Positions 26,211-34,417 of a DNA stretch of 64,000 nucleotides are shown piece by piece. Every line of letters starts with the position of its first letter. Position 1 is the first letter of the stretch. Source of the stretch: a bacterium (GTDB taxonomy: Bacteria; Joyebacterota; Joyebacteria; Joyebacterales; Joyebacteraceae). The notes below the pieces were generated by a model that had not been told where the DNA came from, searched no databases, and saw only the letters and a list, made by a program, of their open reading frames with translations. The position numbers and the translations under genes were made by a program. The stretch is taken from the NCBI GenBank assembly GCA_029990205.1, contig JAPEKQ010000001.1, positions 1 through 64,000 on the forward strand. Reading direction: 5' to 3'.

Positions 26211-26822
26211 GTGAAGAGACTGGTTCTCTGCGCACTGATGATCCTCGTCGCTGTTCCGGCCATGGCCACCACGGTCCTGTACGGCTGGGAGAACGGCGAG
26301 ACGATCCTGGGTATGTACCCCGATGGCGAAGTCATCGCGACGAACGTTGGCGCCCCGGACCCGGTTCTGTCCGGACTGCGCTCGCTCAAGCTCGAGGACG
26401 CCAGCCCGAGCAGCACCCCGCAGGCCTATGTGGCGTGGATCTCTGGTCTCACTGACGGCGACATCGTCACGGCCAGCTTCTACTGCTACGACACGACGCC
26501 CGATGTCGAGCCGTCCGGCCGCATCTGGGGTCACTACGTCAACGGTGCGATCGACGCCTACGCCGGCAGCGCCGGCGGCAGCAGCGCCTACAGCACCGGC
26601 ATCGGCTGGGAGCAGCTCTCGTACTCGTGGACGTTCGACTCCGACGGCGGCACGCGTGACGGTCTCGTGATCGAGGCCCGGACGTACTCGACCGCCGGCG
26701 TCATCGTGTGGATCGACGACCTCATGGTCGAGGCCCCCGAGGCCTGCCAGATTATCCTCCCGTGCGAGACGAGCCCGGTCGAGGAGAGCACGTGGGGCGG
26801 CATCAAGGCTCTGTACCGCTAG
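26211..26822 (+). CDS. Secreted protein, second of a tandem pair
   Basis: 203 residues from GTG 26211, chosen for the GAGGGAGGGA site and because it gives a signal peptide (VKRLVLCALMILVAVPAMA). It aligns with the upstream paralogue: YGWENGETILGMY, PQAYVAWISGLTDGD, YAGSAGGSSAYSTGIGW, VWIDDLMVEAP and the tail TSPVEESTWGGIKALYR. The first protein carries an extra N-terminal loop with several cysteines that this one lacks. Function unknown; export and an extracellular or surface role are likely. Confidence 0.85.
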   Translation: MKRLVLCALMILVAVPAMATTVLYGWENGETILGMYPDGEVIATNVGAPDPVLSGLRSLKLEDASPSSTPQAYVAWISGLTDGDIVTASFYCYDTTPDVEPSGRIWGHYVNGAIDAYAGSAGGSSAYSTGIGWEQLSYSWTFDSDGGTRDGLVIEARTYSTAGVIVWIDDLMVEAPEACQIILPCETSPVEESTWGGIKALYR

Positions 26823-26854
26823 TCTTCGAGTCTTGATCCGAGAACAGATGCAGG

Positions 26855-26887
26855 AGAGGGGCTTCCATCGGGAGCCCCTCTTTGCTT
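26855..26887 (+). terminator. Terminator of the second secreted gene
   Basis: AGAGGGGCT (26855-26863) pairs with AGCCCCTCT (26873-26881), followed by TTTGCTT. Sequence before it (CGAGTCTTGA, GAGAACA, AGATGCAGG) parallels the region after the first paralogue. Confidence 0.9.
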
Positions 26888-26944
26888 GCCCCGGGACGCG
26901 CTCCGGGCGTGTCGCGAGACGCGCCCCGATACGGCACCCGCGCC

Positions 26945-26973
26945 TTGAGTCCGCCCCTCCGTCGTGCTATGCT
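26945..26973 (+). promoter_or_regulatory. Promoter of the YfgM-like gene
   Basis: TTGAGT at 26945-26950, 17-base spacer, TATGCT at 26968-26973. Leader of about 70 bases to GTG 27048. Confidence 0.6.
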
Positions 26974-27047
26974 ATTGGTTTGACGTCAACGAATCATGCA
27001 GGGGAGCAGCTGACGCTCTCCAACGACACGTCCGAAGGAGAACCACG

Positions 27048-27728
27048 GTGGGCAAGCGCACCAGGATCACCAAGAAGCAGCTCAAGCACGACGCATTCAT
27101 CGAGACCACCTCGACAGCGACCAAGTTCATCGAGGACCACGCGAACAAGGTGCTCATCGGTGTTCTGGCGGTCGTCGTCGTCATCGTTGTGATAATGATG
27201 ATTGGTCGCTCACGTCGTGCGACCGAGACCGTCGCCGCGGGCGAACTCGCCACCGCGACCCAGACGATGAACGCCGGCATGCACGCTCAGGCGGCCGACC
27301 AGCTCCAGGGCATCATCGACCGCTACGCGGGCACCCGCAGCGCCGCCGCCGCCACGTGTTATCTTGGGGCGATCGACTTCCAGATGGGGCTGTACGACGA
27401 GGCGTTGGTCCACTTCGAAGACTACCTTTCGCGTCATACCGGGAATCACAATCTCGATCGCACCGCGCTCGAAGGAAAGGCCTCAGTGCTCGAGCAGCAC
27501 CGTGACTTCACGGGCGCCGCCACGGTCTATGAGGATCTGGCGGACGACGCGTCCCGCGAGAGCGGGTCACGCGCACGCTACTTCACGGCCGCCGTACGGA
27601 ACTACCGCTCGGCGAACGACTGGGACGCTGTGGCGCGCGTCGCGCAGACTCTGATCGACGAGAACCCGGACACACCCTGGGAGTCCGAGGCGCGAATGGT
27701 CCTCGCCGAAGCGGGAATGAAGCTGTAG
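27048..27728 (+). CDS. Membrane-anchored TPR protein, YfgM-like
   Basis: 226 residues from GTG 27048, which follows AGGAG at seven bases. A basic N-terminus (GKRTRITKKQLKHD) precedes one transmembrane helix near residues 35-52. The periplasmic part has TPR-like helices (ATCYLGAIDFQMGLYDEALVHFEDYL; EGKASVLEQHRDFTGAATVYEDLA). The layout matches the YfgM/TPR_21 type, which in other bacteria works with the SecYEG-linked chaperone network. No such partner gene is next to it here. Confidence 0.75.
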   Translation: MGKRTRITKKQLKHDAFIETTSTATKFIEDHANKVLIGVLAVVVVIVVIMMIGRSRRATETVAAGELATATQTMNAGMHAQAADQLQGIIDRYAGTRSAAAATCYLGAIDFQMGLYDEALVHFEDYLSRHTGNHNLDRTALEGKASVLEQHRDFTGAATVYEDLADDASRESGSRARYFTAAVRNYRSANDWDAVARVAQTLIDENPDTPWESEARMVLAEAGMKL

Positions 27729-27851
27729 CAGTTCGCGCAGTGCCGACGCGCCGCGCACGGACATGACATCGACAGCACGCACGACGCGGCCCGGCAGCCA
27801 TCGGAGGAGGACATACCGAGGAGCCGGGCCCGTCCTTTCCCTGGAACTCAT

Positions 27852-28832
27852 ATGTCGCATAAGATATATTATGTAAACCAGCTGGTTTTGAGGCCGAAGC
27901 GGGCTGCTGAGGGAACTCCGAAGGGCCTCCCCTCCGGCGTCCGGCAAGCGGCCGCCGGCCGATCGACTGCGGGCGTCTCCCGAACGATTGTCACGGGCTT
28001 CCTCGTTCTCGGACTGCTGCTGACGGGCGCGGCGTCGACACTCGCTCAGACCGATCCGATCATCATCCCGGGACCGGACGACGCTCTTGTCTTCGGCGCG
28101 CTGATGGCGACCGTCTCGGGCGACAGCCTCACGTTCGAGCAGATGGACGCCGTCGGCGAACTCATGGCGCTTACCCATGAGGAGCTGATGACTCGCGCGC
28201 TGGCGCACATCGACATCGGCCAACCGGGACGGGCTGAGATCGATCTCACCCTCGTTCAGGCCGGAGCTGACACCTCCCCCGCGAGATCGTACGCGCAGCT
28301 CTCGCTGCTAGGGTACGCGCAGCTTCTCCAGGACCGGACCCACCACGCAACGGGAAGTCTCATCTACGCGTCGGGCTCCTACGCCGACCTTGACAAGCCA
28401 TATCATCCTGCGATCCCGGGGGAGGCCGCGATGAAGCTGGCGTCCGCCTACGTGAACATCGCGCGCGGCGCGCCGGAGTCCGACCGCGACGCCCTCGGGC
28501 GTCAGGCAGCCCTCTGGTGGGCCCGTGCGGGCGCTGACGGCCACCTTTCGCAGCTCTCCGCTCTGGGAGCCGATGAACGCCTGATCGCCGCCTGGGCGTA
28601 CGCGCAGGTCGGTCGCATCGACCGGGCCACGGTCGAGATTGCGCTCGCCCGCACATCCTACCGCAATGCGCTGAGAGTGGACCGGACGGACCCGGGGGCG
28701 CACGAGGGCCTCGCGCGCTCGTACGACGGGACGGTCACTGGCGTCCCGGCATCGGCCAATGCCGACAGCGCGCGCGTACACTCCGACGCCGCCGCACAGC
28801 TGCGCGCGTGTGCCGCTCCGCACTCCGAGTAG
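27852..28832 (+). CDS. Exported helical-repeat protein of unknown function
   Basis: 326 residues. A hydrophobic segment at about 44-66 (TIVTGFLVLGLLLTGAASTLAQ) looks like a signal peptide, so the true start may be inside the first 40 residues; no good ribosome site precedes ATG 27852. The mature part has alpha-helical, TPR-like repeats (GQPGRAEIDLTLVQAG, AQLSLLGYAQLLQDR). An AT-rich patch at 27860-27880 precedes the coding start. No enzyme motif is seen. It ends before a bidirectional terminator. Confidence 0.6.
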   Translation: MSHKIYYVNQLVLRPKRAAEGTPKGLPSGVRQAAAGRSTAGVSRTIVTGFLVLGLLLTGAASTLAQTDPIIIPGPDDALVFGALMATVSGDSLTFEQMDAVGELMALTHEELMTRALAHIDIGQPGRAEIDLTLVQAGADTSPARSYAQLSLLGYAQLLQDRTHHATGSLIYASGSYADLDKPYHPAIPGEAAMKLASAYVNIARGAPESDRDALGRQAALWWARAGADGHLSQLSALGADERLIAAWAYAQVGRIDRATVEIALARTSYRNALRVDRTDPGAHEGLARSYDGTVTGVPASANADSARVHSDAAAQLRACAAPHSE

Positions 28833-28885
28833 AGCGCGTCCAGCTGTCAGAGCGGCAACGAGCTCGCAACGGCTGCACGACACGA

Positions 28886-28918
28886 AGAGGGCCACCCCGT
28901 CAGGGGTGGCCCTCTCTT
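28886..28918. terminator. Bidirectional terminator between convergent genes
   Basis: GAGGGCCACCCC (28887-28898) pairs perfectly with GGGGTGGCCCTC (28903-28914) around GTCA; TCTT follows on the + strand and TTCGTG on the - strand. It separates the + gene ending at 28832 from leuS. Confidence 0.85.
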
Positions 28919-29004
28919 GATGCAGACGCTTGATGCGTATGCGTGATGGACACGCTCGATGTGTTCGCTCGCTCGCGGCAGGCCCGCGCTCCGCGACGCA
29001 GCTC

Positions 29005-31497
29005 CTACCCCACCACGATGTTGAGAAGCCGGTCGGGCACGAAGATGACGCGCCGCACCGTCTTGCCTTCGAGGTGTCTGGCGACCTTCTCGGAGGACTT
29101 GGCCAGTTCGAGCACGACGTCCTCCACAGCGCCTCGTTCAGCCTCGACGTCGCCCCGGAGCTTCCCGTTGATCTGCACGGCGATGGTCACCACATCCTCA
29201 CGCGCGGCCTCCTCATCGAACGAAGGCCACGTGGAGCGGAAGAGCGATTCATCTCCTCCCGCGCGCTGCCAGAGCTCCTCGGCGAAGTGCGGGACCATCG
29301 GGGCCAGAAGCACCGTCGCGGCCTCGAGCGCCTCCGCGATCGCCAGCCGCTCGTTCCCGGCCGGCTCATCACCGATCCCGTCGGCGAACGCGCGCGTGGC
29401 GTTGACCAGCTCCATCACGGCCGCGATAGCCGTGTTGAAGTGAAATCCTTCCATGTCGTGCGTCACCTTCCGGATCGTCTGGTGCGTCTTCCGGTGGAGC
29501 GCAACGATGCTCTCGGGCAGATCGTCCGCTGCGAGCGCACCGGCGGCCTCATCGAGACCACCCGCGCGATACGGATGCTCCTCGACGAGCGACCACACGC
29601 GGTTGAGGAAACGGAATGCTCCTTCCACCGCGGTGTCATTCCACTCGGCGTCCCGGTCCGGAGGCCCCGCGAACAGCGTGTAGAGCCGCTCTGTGTCGGC
29701 CCCGTACCGCTCGATCAGCTCGTCAGGAGGCACCACGTTGCCCTTGGACTTGGACATCTTCTGTCCGTCCTTGTAGATCATGCCCTGCGAGAACAGCTTC
29801 GTGATCGGCTCGTCGAAGCTCAGCATCCCCAGGTCTCTGAGGACCTTGGTCATGAACCTGACGAAGATCAGGTGTCCGCACGCGTGCTCCACGCCACCGA
29901 TGTACTGGTCGACCGGGAACCAGCGGTCGACATGCTCGCGAACGAACGGAGTCTCCTCGTTCTGCGCATCGATGTACCGCAGGAGATACCAGCTGGAGTC
30001 GACGAACGTGTCGAGCGTGTCCGTCTCGCGTCTCCCCGGTCCGCCGCACTTCGGACACGGCGCGTCGAGGAACGTCTCCGACGTCGTCAGCGGCGACTCA
30101 CCCGTGCCGGTGAACTCGACGTCGGTCGGAAGCAGAACAGGAAGATCCTCCTCCGGAACCCCGACCGGGCCGCACTTCTCACAGTAGATCACGGGGATCG
30201 GTGTCCCCCAGTATCGCTGTCGCGAGATCAGCCAGTCGCGAAGCCGGTAGCTCACGGTCCGACGGCCGATCCCGGTCTCCTCCATCCAGTCCGCGATCCG
30301 CTCGATCGCCTCGCGGTTGGCAAGACCATCGAACTGCGCCGAGTTGGTCTGCACGCCGTCCTCGACGTACGCCTCCCCCATCGCTCCCGCATCCAGCGGC
30401 TCGCCGGGTCGGTCGATGACGACCTTGATCGGCAGATCGTACTCGCGCGCGAACTCGAAGTCGCGCTGGTCGTGCGCGGGGACGGCCATCACGGCGCCGG
30501 TGCCGTACTCCATCAGGACGTAGTTGGCGATCCAGAGCGGGACCTTCTCGCCGTTGACGGGATTGACGACGTGGACCCCCGTCCATATACCTTCCTTGCG
30601 AACGTCCGCTGCGCCGCGCTCGAAAGCGCCCTGCGCTTTGACTCGCTCCGCGAACGCGAGGACCTTCTCCTCGTGCTCGGTTCCGGCCACGAGTTCACGG
30701 ACCTTGGGATGCTCTGCGGCCATGACCATGTAGGTGACGCCGAAGATCGTGTCGACGCGTGTCGTGAAGCACGGGAGCTTCTCACCCGTCTCCTCGATCG
30801 TGAAGTCGATCTCGACACCCGCGCTCCGGCCGATCCAGTTGCGCTGCATGGTCTTCACGCGATCGGGCCAGCCGTCCATCCCGTCGAGCGACTCGAGGAG
30901 CTCGTCGGCGTAGTCGGTGATATGGAAGAACCACTGTTCCAGGTCACGGATCCCCACGGTCGCGTCACACCGCTCGCACTTCCCGTCCACGACCTGCTCG
31001 TTGGCGAGCACGGTCGCGCACGACGGGCACCAGTTCACCGGCGCACCCTTCCGATACGCCAGGCCGCGCTCGAGCATCTTCACGAAGATCCACTGGGTCC
31101 AGCGGTAGAACGACGGTCGATGCGAGGAGATCTCGCGAGCCCAGTCGTACCCGATGCCCCACTTGCGAAACTGAACCTTCATCTTGTCGATGTTGGCGTC
31201 GGTCCAGACGGGAGGATGGATGCCGCGCTGAATCGCCGCGTTCTCCGCGGGAAGACCGAAGGCGTCCCATCCCATCGGCGTCAGCACCGAGCGGCCGCGC
31301 ATCATCTCGAAACGGGAGAGCGCGTCCCCGATGATGTAGTTTCGGCCATGTCCGACATGCAGGTCGCCGGACGGATACGGGTACATCACCAGACAGTAGA
31401 AGCGGTTCTCGGCGTCGGTCGGACATTCGAACAGACCGATCTCGTCCCACTTCGTCTGCCACTTCGGCTCGATCTCCTGGAAAGGATAGCGGCTCAT
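29005..31497 (-). CDS. leuS: Leucyl-tRNA synthetase
   Basis: 830 residues, normal size for bacterial LeuRS. The class I HIGH equivalent is HVGHGRNY in YPYPSGDLHVGHGRN (near residue 48). KMSKSKGN lies near residue 581. The editing domain (ITQ-type CP1 insert) and C-terminal tRNA-binding domain, ending KTVRRVIFVPDRLLNIVV, are present. A CPSC...CERC cysteine set in the zinc-knuckle region (WCPSCATVLANEQVVDGKCERC) is conserved. It charges tRNA-Leu. Single gene, convergent with the + strand region. Confidence 0.98.
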   Translation of the reverse strand: MSRYPFQEIEPKWQTKWDEIGLFECPTDAENRFYCLVMYPYPSGDLHVGHGRNYIIGDALSRFEMMRGRSVLTPMGWDAFGLPAENAAIQRGIHPPVWTDANIDKMKVQFRKWGIGYDWAREISSHRPSFYRWTQWIFVKMLERGLAYRKGAPVNWCPSCATVLANEQVVDGKCERCDATVGIRDLEQWFFHITDYADELLESLDGMDGWPDRVKTMQRNWIGRSAGVEIDFTIEETGEKLPCFTTRVDTIFGVTYMVMAAEHPKVRELVAGTEHEEKVLAFAERVKAQGAFERGAADVRKEGIWTGVHVVNPVNGEKVPLWIANYVLMEYGTGAVMAVPAHDQRDFEFAREYDLPIKVVIDRPGEPLDAGAMGEAYVEDGVQTNSAQFDGLANREAIERIADWMEETGIGRRTVSYRLRDWLISRQRYWGTPIPVIYCEKCGPVGVPEEDLPVLLPTDVEFTGTGESPLTTSETFLDAPCPKCGGPGRRETDTLDTFVDSSWYLLRYIDAQNEETPFVREHVDRWFPVDQYIGGVEHACGHLIFVRFMTKVLRDLGMLSFDEPITKLFSQGMIYKDGQKMSKSKGNVVPPDELIERYGADTERLYTLFAGPPDRDAEWNDTAVEGAFRFLNRVWSLVEEHPYRAGGLDEAAGALAADDLPESIVALHRKTHQTIRKVTHDMEGFHFNTAIAAVMELVNATRAFADGIGDEPAGNERLAIAEALEAATVLLAPMVPHFAEELWQRAGGDESLFRSTWPSFDEEAAREDVVTIAVQINGKLRGDVEAERGAVEDVVLELAKSSEKVARHLEGKTVRRVIFVPDRLLNIVVG

Positions 31498-31538
31498 GGT
31501 CGTACGCCTCGTTCAGGGTGCCCAAAGAACGTATCAGA

Positions 31539-31574
31539 GTTAGAAAACGGCCGGCACCTACTCGGTGCCGGCCG
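31539..31574 (-). terminator. Terminator of the FadL-like gene
   Basis: On the - strand CGGCCGGCACC pairs with GGTGCCGGCCG (arms 31564-31574 and 31548-31558) and is followed by TTTTCTAA. It ends the transcript of 31602-32966 before leuS. Confidence 0.9.
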
Positions 31575-31601
31575 GGGAGTATCCGTGTTTCCGGCCGTGC
31601 C

Positions 31602-32966
31602 TTAGAACAGGTACGAGAACCCTACGCTGGGAACGAGCACGTCGAGCAGGTTCTTGCCCTGCGAGTAGTCGCCGTCGCTGTTCGCGTAGTCGACGTCGAC
31701 GGTGTCGCCGATGTAGTAGAGAAGGCCGAGGTCGAGCGTCCACCTGTCCTGCCGCTGCTGGATCCCGAACGAGAACGTCTGCTGCGCCGGCTGCGGCATC
31801 ACGAACGTGAACGTCTCGGGCGTGCTCAGACCGTCCAGGCTCGAGAATCCGAGCAGGACTGAGGTTGACCGCGACACCTTGTAGTCGACGCCCACGTGCA
31901 CGCCGAGCGCGTCATCCCAGTCAAGATCCGTCAGGATCTCGACATCCTCGGGAAGCGCCGTCGCCAGGTTCCGCGTGAACCCCGTGACCTCCGACCACTG
32001 CGTCCACTCAACGTCCGCGGTCAGGATGAGTCCGTCGAACAGGAAGTCGCGGTAGGCTATACCGCAGGCGGCCCAGAGCGGGAACGTGAAGTCGAAGTCC
32101 TCGCTCTGCTTGTCAGAAGCCAGTTCGGCGAGCGGCGAATCGACCTCGATGTCACCCTCGAGCGTCACCGTCATCGGCGTCCGCGCGCTCAGACCGACCG
32201 AGATCTGCGGATGGGCGTGGTAGAGCACGCCGATGGTGGCGCCGTAGCCCGTGCCGGTCAGTGCTTCTTCCGTCTGGTACGGGTAGAGCTTCGACGAATC
32301 CTCATACGAGACTTCGTGCCAGCCGCCGTCCCGAAGGTCCAGACTCGCGTAGAGCATGTGCCCCGTCACACCGATCGACAGCTTCTCCGAGAAGCGCTTC
32401 GCGAGAACCGGCGAAACCACATAGCCGGTCACGCGGCTCTCGAAGTCCGGCGCGTCACCCATCACCTGCCGGTAGCCGGCCGGATCGGCCGGGAGCGTGG
32501 CGTATCTGTCCATCAGATCGTCGTAGAGCTTGTCCCCGTCCCACTCCACTCCGTAGTCGGCGAGCGTGTAGGCGCAGAGACCGAACTTATCGGCGATGGC
32601 CCCGCCATCCATGTAGATGAAGACACCCGGAACGACGAGGTGGTTCACCTCCGACGTCGCCTCGAGAGCATCGGCAACGGGCTGTCCGTACCCGAAAGCC
32701 CCCTGGAACCTCAACGCCGCTTCCCTCGACGCCATCGGTACCGCATCCTGGAGCGACGCGGTCGCCTGGAATCCCCGGATCTGGTAGATGCCGGCAGGGT
32801 TGTAATGGACCGCGCTGTAGTCATCCGCCAGCCCAACGAAAGCCCCGCCCATCACGCTCGCACGGACGCCGACCGTCGGCGTGTACAGACCCGACGCGGA
32901 TGCGGCCAGCGGGCACACGAGGAGCGCCACAAGACACGATGTTACGATGATCACGTTACGACGCAT
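31602..32966 (-). CDS. FadL/OmpP1/TodX-family outer-membrane protein
   Basis: 454 residues. Signal peptide to about residue 24 (CLVALLVCPLAASASG). The N-terminal plug region has the family signature SAVHYNPAGIYQI. Alternating beta-strand pattern throughout, and the chain ends VPSVGFSYLF with the terminal Phe expected for BamA-dependent barrels. FadL-type channels move hydrophobic molecules such as fatty acids or hydrocarbons across the outer membrane; the substrate here is unknown. Own promoter and terminator. Confidence 0.88.
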   Translation of the reverse strand: MRRNVIIVTSCLVALLVCPLAASASGLYTPTVGVRASVMGGAFVGLADDYSAVHYNPAGIYQIRGFQATASLQDAVPMASREAALRFQGAFGYGQPVADALEATSEVNHLVVPGVFIYMDGGAIADKFGLCAYTLADYGVEWDGDKLYDDLMDRYATLPADPAGYRQVMGDAPDFESRVTGYVVSPVLAKRFSEKLSIGVTGHMLYASLDLRDGGWHEVSYEDSSKLYPYQTEEALTGTGYGATIGVLYHAHPQISVGLSARTPMTVTLEGDIEVDSPLAELASDKQSEDFDFTFPLWAACGIAYRDFLFDGLILTADVEWTQWSEVTGFTRNLATALPEDVEILTDLDWDDALGVHVGVDYKVSRSTSVLLGFSSLDGLSTPETFTFVMPQPAQQTFSFGIQQRQDRWTLDLGLLYYIGDTVDVDYANSDGDYSQGKNLLDVLVPSVGFSYLF

Positions 32967-33066
32967 GGTGTTCTTCCTCCTCAGGCACGGGCACGCACTG
33001 ACGGTGCCCGACCGTATCTATCCACTGGGGGCGTCGGGGGACGCACCGATTGCCGTGGTTCTATCT

Positions 33067-33096
33067 TCAATACCACAGCGGAATTGGGCCCGTCAA
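33067..33096 (-). promoter_or_regulatory. Promoter of the FadL-like gene
   Basis: On the - strand TTGACG (33091-33096) and TATTGA (33067-33072) with an 18-base spacer. Leader of about 95 bases to the start at 32966. Confidence 0.6.
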
Positions 33097-33128
33097 GCCC
33101 TTTTCTCCCGGCCACTCCCCCAAAGCCG

Positions 33129-33152
33129 GCGGCCGCCCGTCAGAGCGGCCGC
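33129..33152. terminator. GC hairpin after the cytochrome gene
   Basis: GCGGCCGC at 33129-33136 and again at 33145-33152, each self-complementary and mutually pairing. On the - strand CGGCTTT follows. It may end the operon whose last gene is the cytochrome at 33197. Confidence 0.4.
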
Positions 33153-33196
33153 TGCAGACTGAAGTCCGGGTGATGCACGCATCCCGATCGTGAGGG

Positions 33197-33694
33197 CTAC
33201 TCAGCGTCCTCGCCGCCTCCATGACACTCCGCGCACGCTGCCGCCCGGTCTCGCTCGGTGTCGCGGTGACCGACGTCACCGTGGCACTCGACGCAGCTGA
33301 CGCGGTCGATGTGACCCGAGTGCGCGAACCCTGCCTGGCCGGGCGACTGCTCGAGATCCGCCACAACGTGGCAGCCTTCGCGGAGACAGGAGGCCGGTCC
33401 CGGCGGAGGAGCCTTCTCACCCTTCTCGACGTTCAGATAGAACTTCAGGGCGTTGCGGGCGCCTTCCACCTTCGAGTGGTAGTATCCGGTCCACCCCGGT
33501 TCGCTGTGGCAGTCGAGACACTCGGCGGCCTCACCATGTGTCGATGTCTGCCAGCTCTCATAGTACTCGCCCATGACCGCGTGACAACTTCCACAGAACT
33601 GCGATCGTTGGCTGTAGGCGTTCAGACCGAGGAACGCGGCGACCGCGACGATCGCGAGCGCGATCCAGAAACGCCGTCCCGGCAGTCGTGCCAT
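33197..33694 (-). CDS. NapC/NrfH-type multihaem cytochrome c
   Basis: 165 residues. One N-terminal membrane anchor (residues about 9-27) and haem-binding motifs FCGSCH, CLDCH, CVECH and CAECH, plus a fifth candidate CLREGCH with four residues between the cysteines. The start of the soluble part (CGSCHAVM...YESWQTSTHG) matches quinol-oxidising NapC/NirT/NrfH cytochromes. It would pass electrons from quinol to a periplasmic partner, but no reductase gene is adjacent; its neighbours are nth and holA. ATG 33694 follows GGGAGG directly after the nth stop. Confidence 0.88.
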   Translation of the reverse strand: MARLPGRRFWIALAIVAVAAFLGLNAYSQRSQFCGSCHAVMGEYYESWQTSTHGEAAECLDCHSEPGWTGYYHSKVEGARNALKFYLNVEKGEKAPPPGPASCLREGCHVVADLEQSPGQAGFAHSGHIDRVSCVECHGDVGHRDTERDRAAACAECHGGGEDAE

Positions 33695-34417
33695 CTAACC
33701 TCCCTGGACGCCCGTCGGCGGTCCGAGACCGCTCCCGGCGAAGTGCGCGCAGCTCCCCGCGATGGGACACCGCTCGCAACCGGGTGTGCGCGGCCTGCAG
33801 AGTTCACGGCCAAGCTCTATCAGATTCACGTGAAGCGACAGCGCGCGACCGGCTGGAGCGACCTCGGCGAGCCGGTCGAACGTCTTCTCGGGAGTCTTCG
33901 GACAGCCCACGACCCCGAGTCGGGAGACGACGCGGTGGACATGCGTGTCCACCGGAACGATGTCGCGCCCGAGTTCGAACAGGGCCACACAGGCGGCCGT
34001 CTTTCGACCGACGCCGTCGAAGCCCATGAGGTATTCTAGCACATCCGCAGTCGGTCTGTCCGCGAGGAAGGCAAGGTCGATACTCCCCGTCTGCTTCTCG
34101 ATATCGCGGAGAATGGCGCGGATCCGGACGGATTTCGTCCGAGCCAGACCCCCGGTGCGAATGGCGGCCTCGATGGACCGAACGCGCGCGTGCGCGACCT
34201 CCGGCCATGTGGCGAACCGCTCGCGCAGACTCATGAAGGCGCGGCCCGAGTTCACGTCACTCGTGTTCTGGGAGAGAATGGTCCCCACGAGGCTCGCGAC
34301 GATGTCCCGGTAGGGGGTGTGCGTCGGGATGCCGTAGCGATCCTCGAGCGCGTCTGTCACCGCCTCGAGTGTCCGGCGTGCGTTCGCGTTCGCGCTGGCG
34401 TTGGTGTTCGCGGTCAC
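33695..34417 (-). CDS. nth: Endonuclease III-like DNA glycosylase
   Basis: 240 residues from GTG 34417, which overlaps the holA stop (GTGA) and has a GGAG upstream. The HhH motif MGFDGVGRKTA supplies the catalytic Lys, and VDTHVHRV the catalytic Asp. The cluster CRPRTPGCERCPIAGSC (C-x6-C-x2-C-x5-C) binds 4Fe-4S. It removes oxidised pyrimidines. The N-terminus has an Asn/Ala repeat (ANTNASANANA) from a short sequence repeat. GTG 34432 is an alternative start. Confidence 0.9.
   Translation of the reverse strand: MTANTNASANANARRTLEAVTDALEDRYGIPTHTPYRDIVASLVGTILSQNTSDVNSGRAFMSLRERFATWPEVAHARVRSIEAAIRTGGLARTKSVRIRAILRDIEKQTGSIDLAFLADRPTADVLEYLMGFDGVGRKTAACVALFELGRDIVPVDTHVHRVVSRLGVVGCPKTPEKTFDRLAEVAPAGRALSLHVNLIELGRELCRPRTPGCERCPIAGSCAHFAGSGLGPPTGVQGG

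Noticed and set aside
28930-31605. An 891-codon open frame on the + strand
   Set aside because: It is wholly antisense to leuS, whose motifs are complete; the translation has no domain and reflects GC-rich third-position bias.
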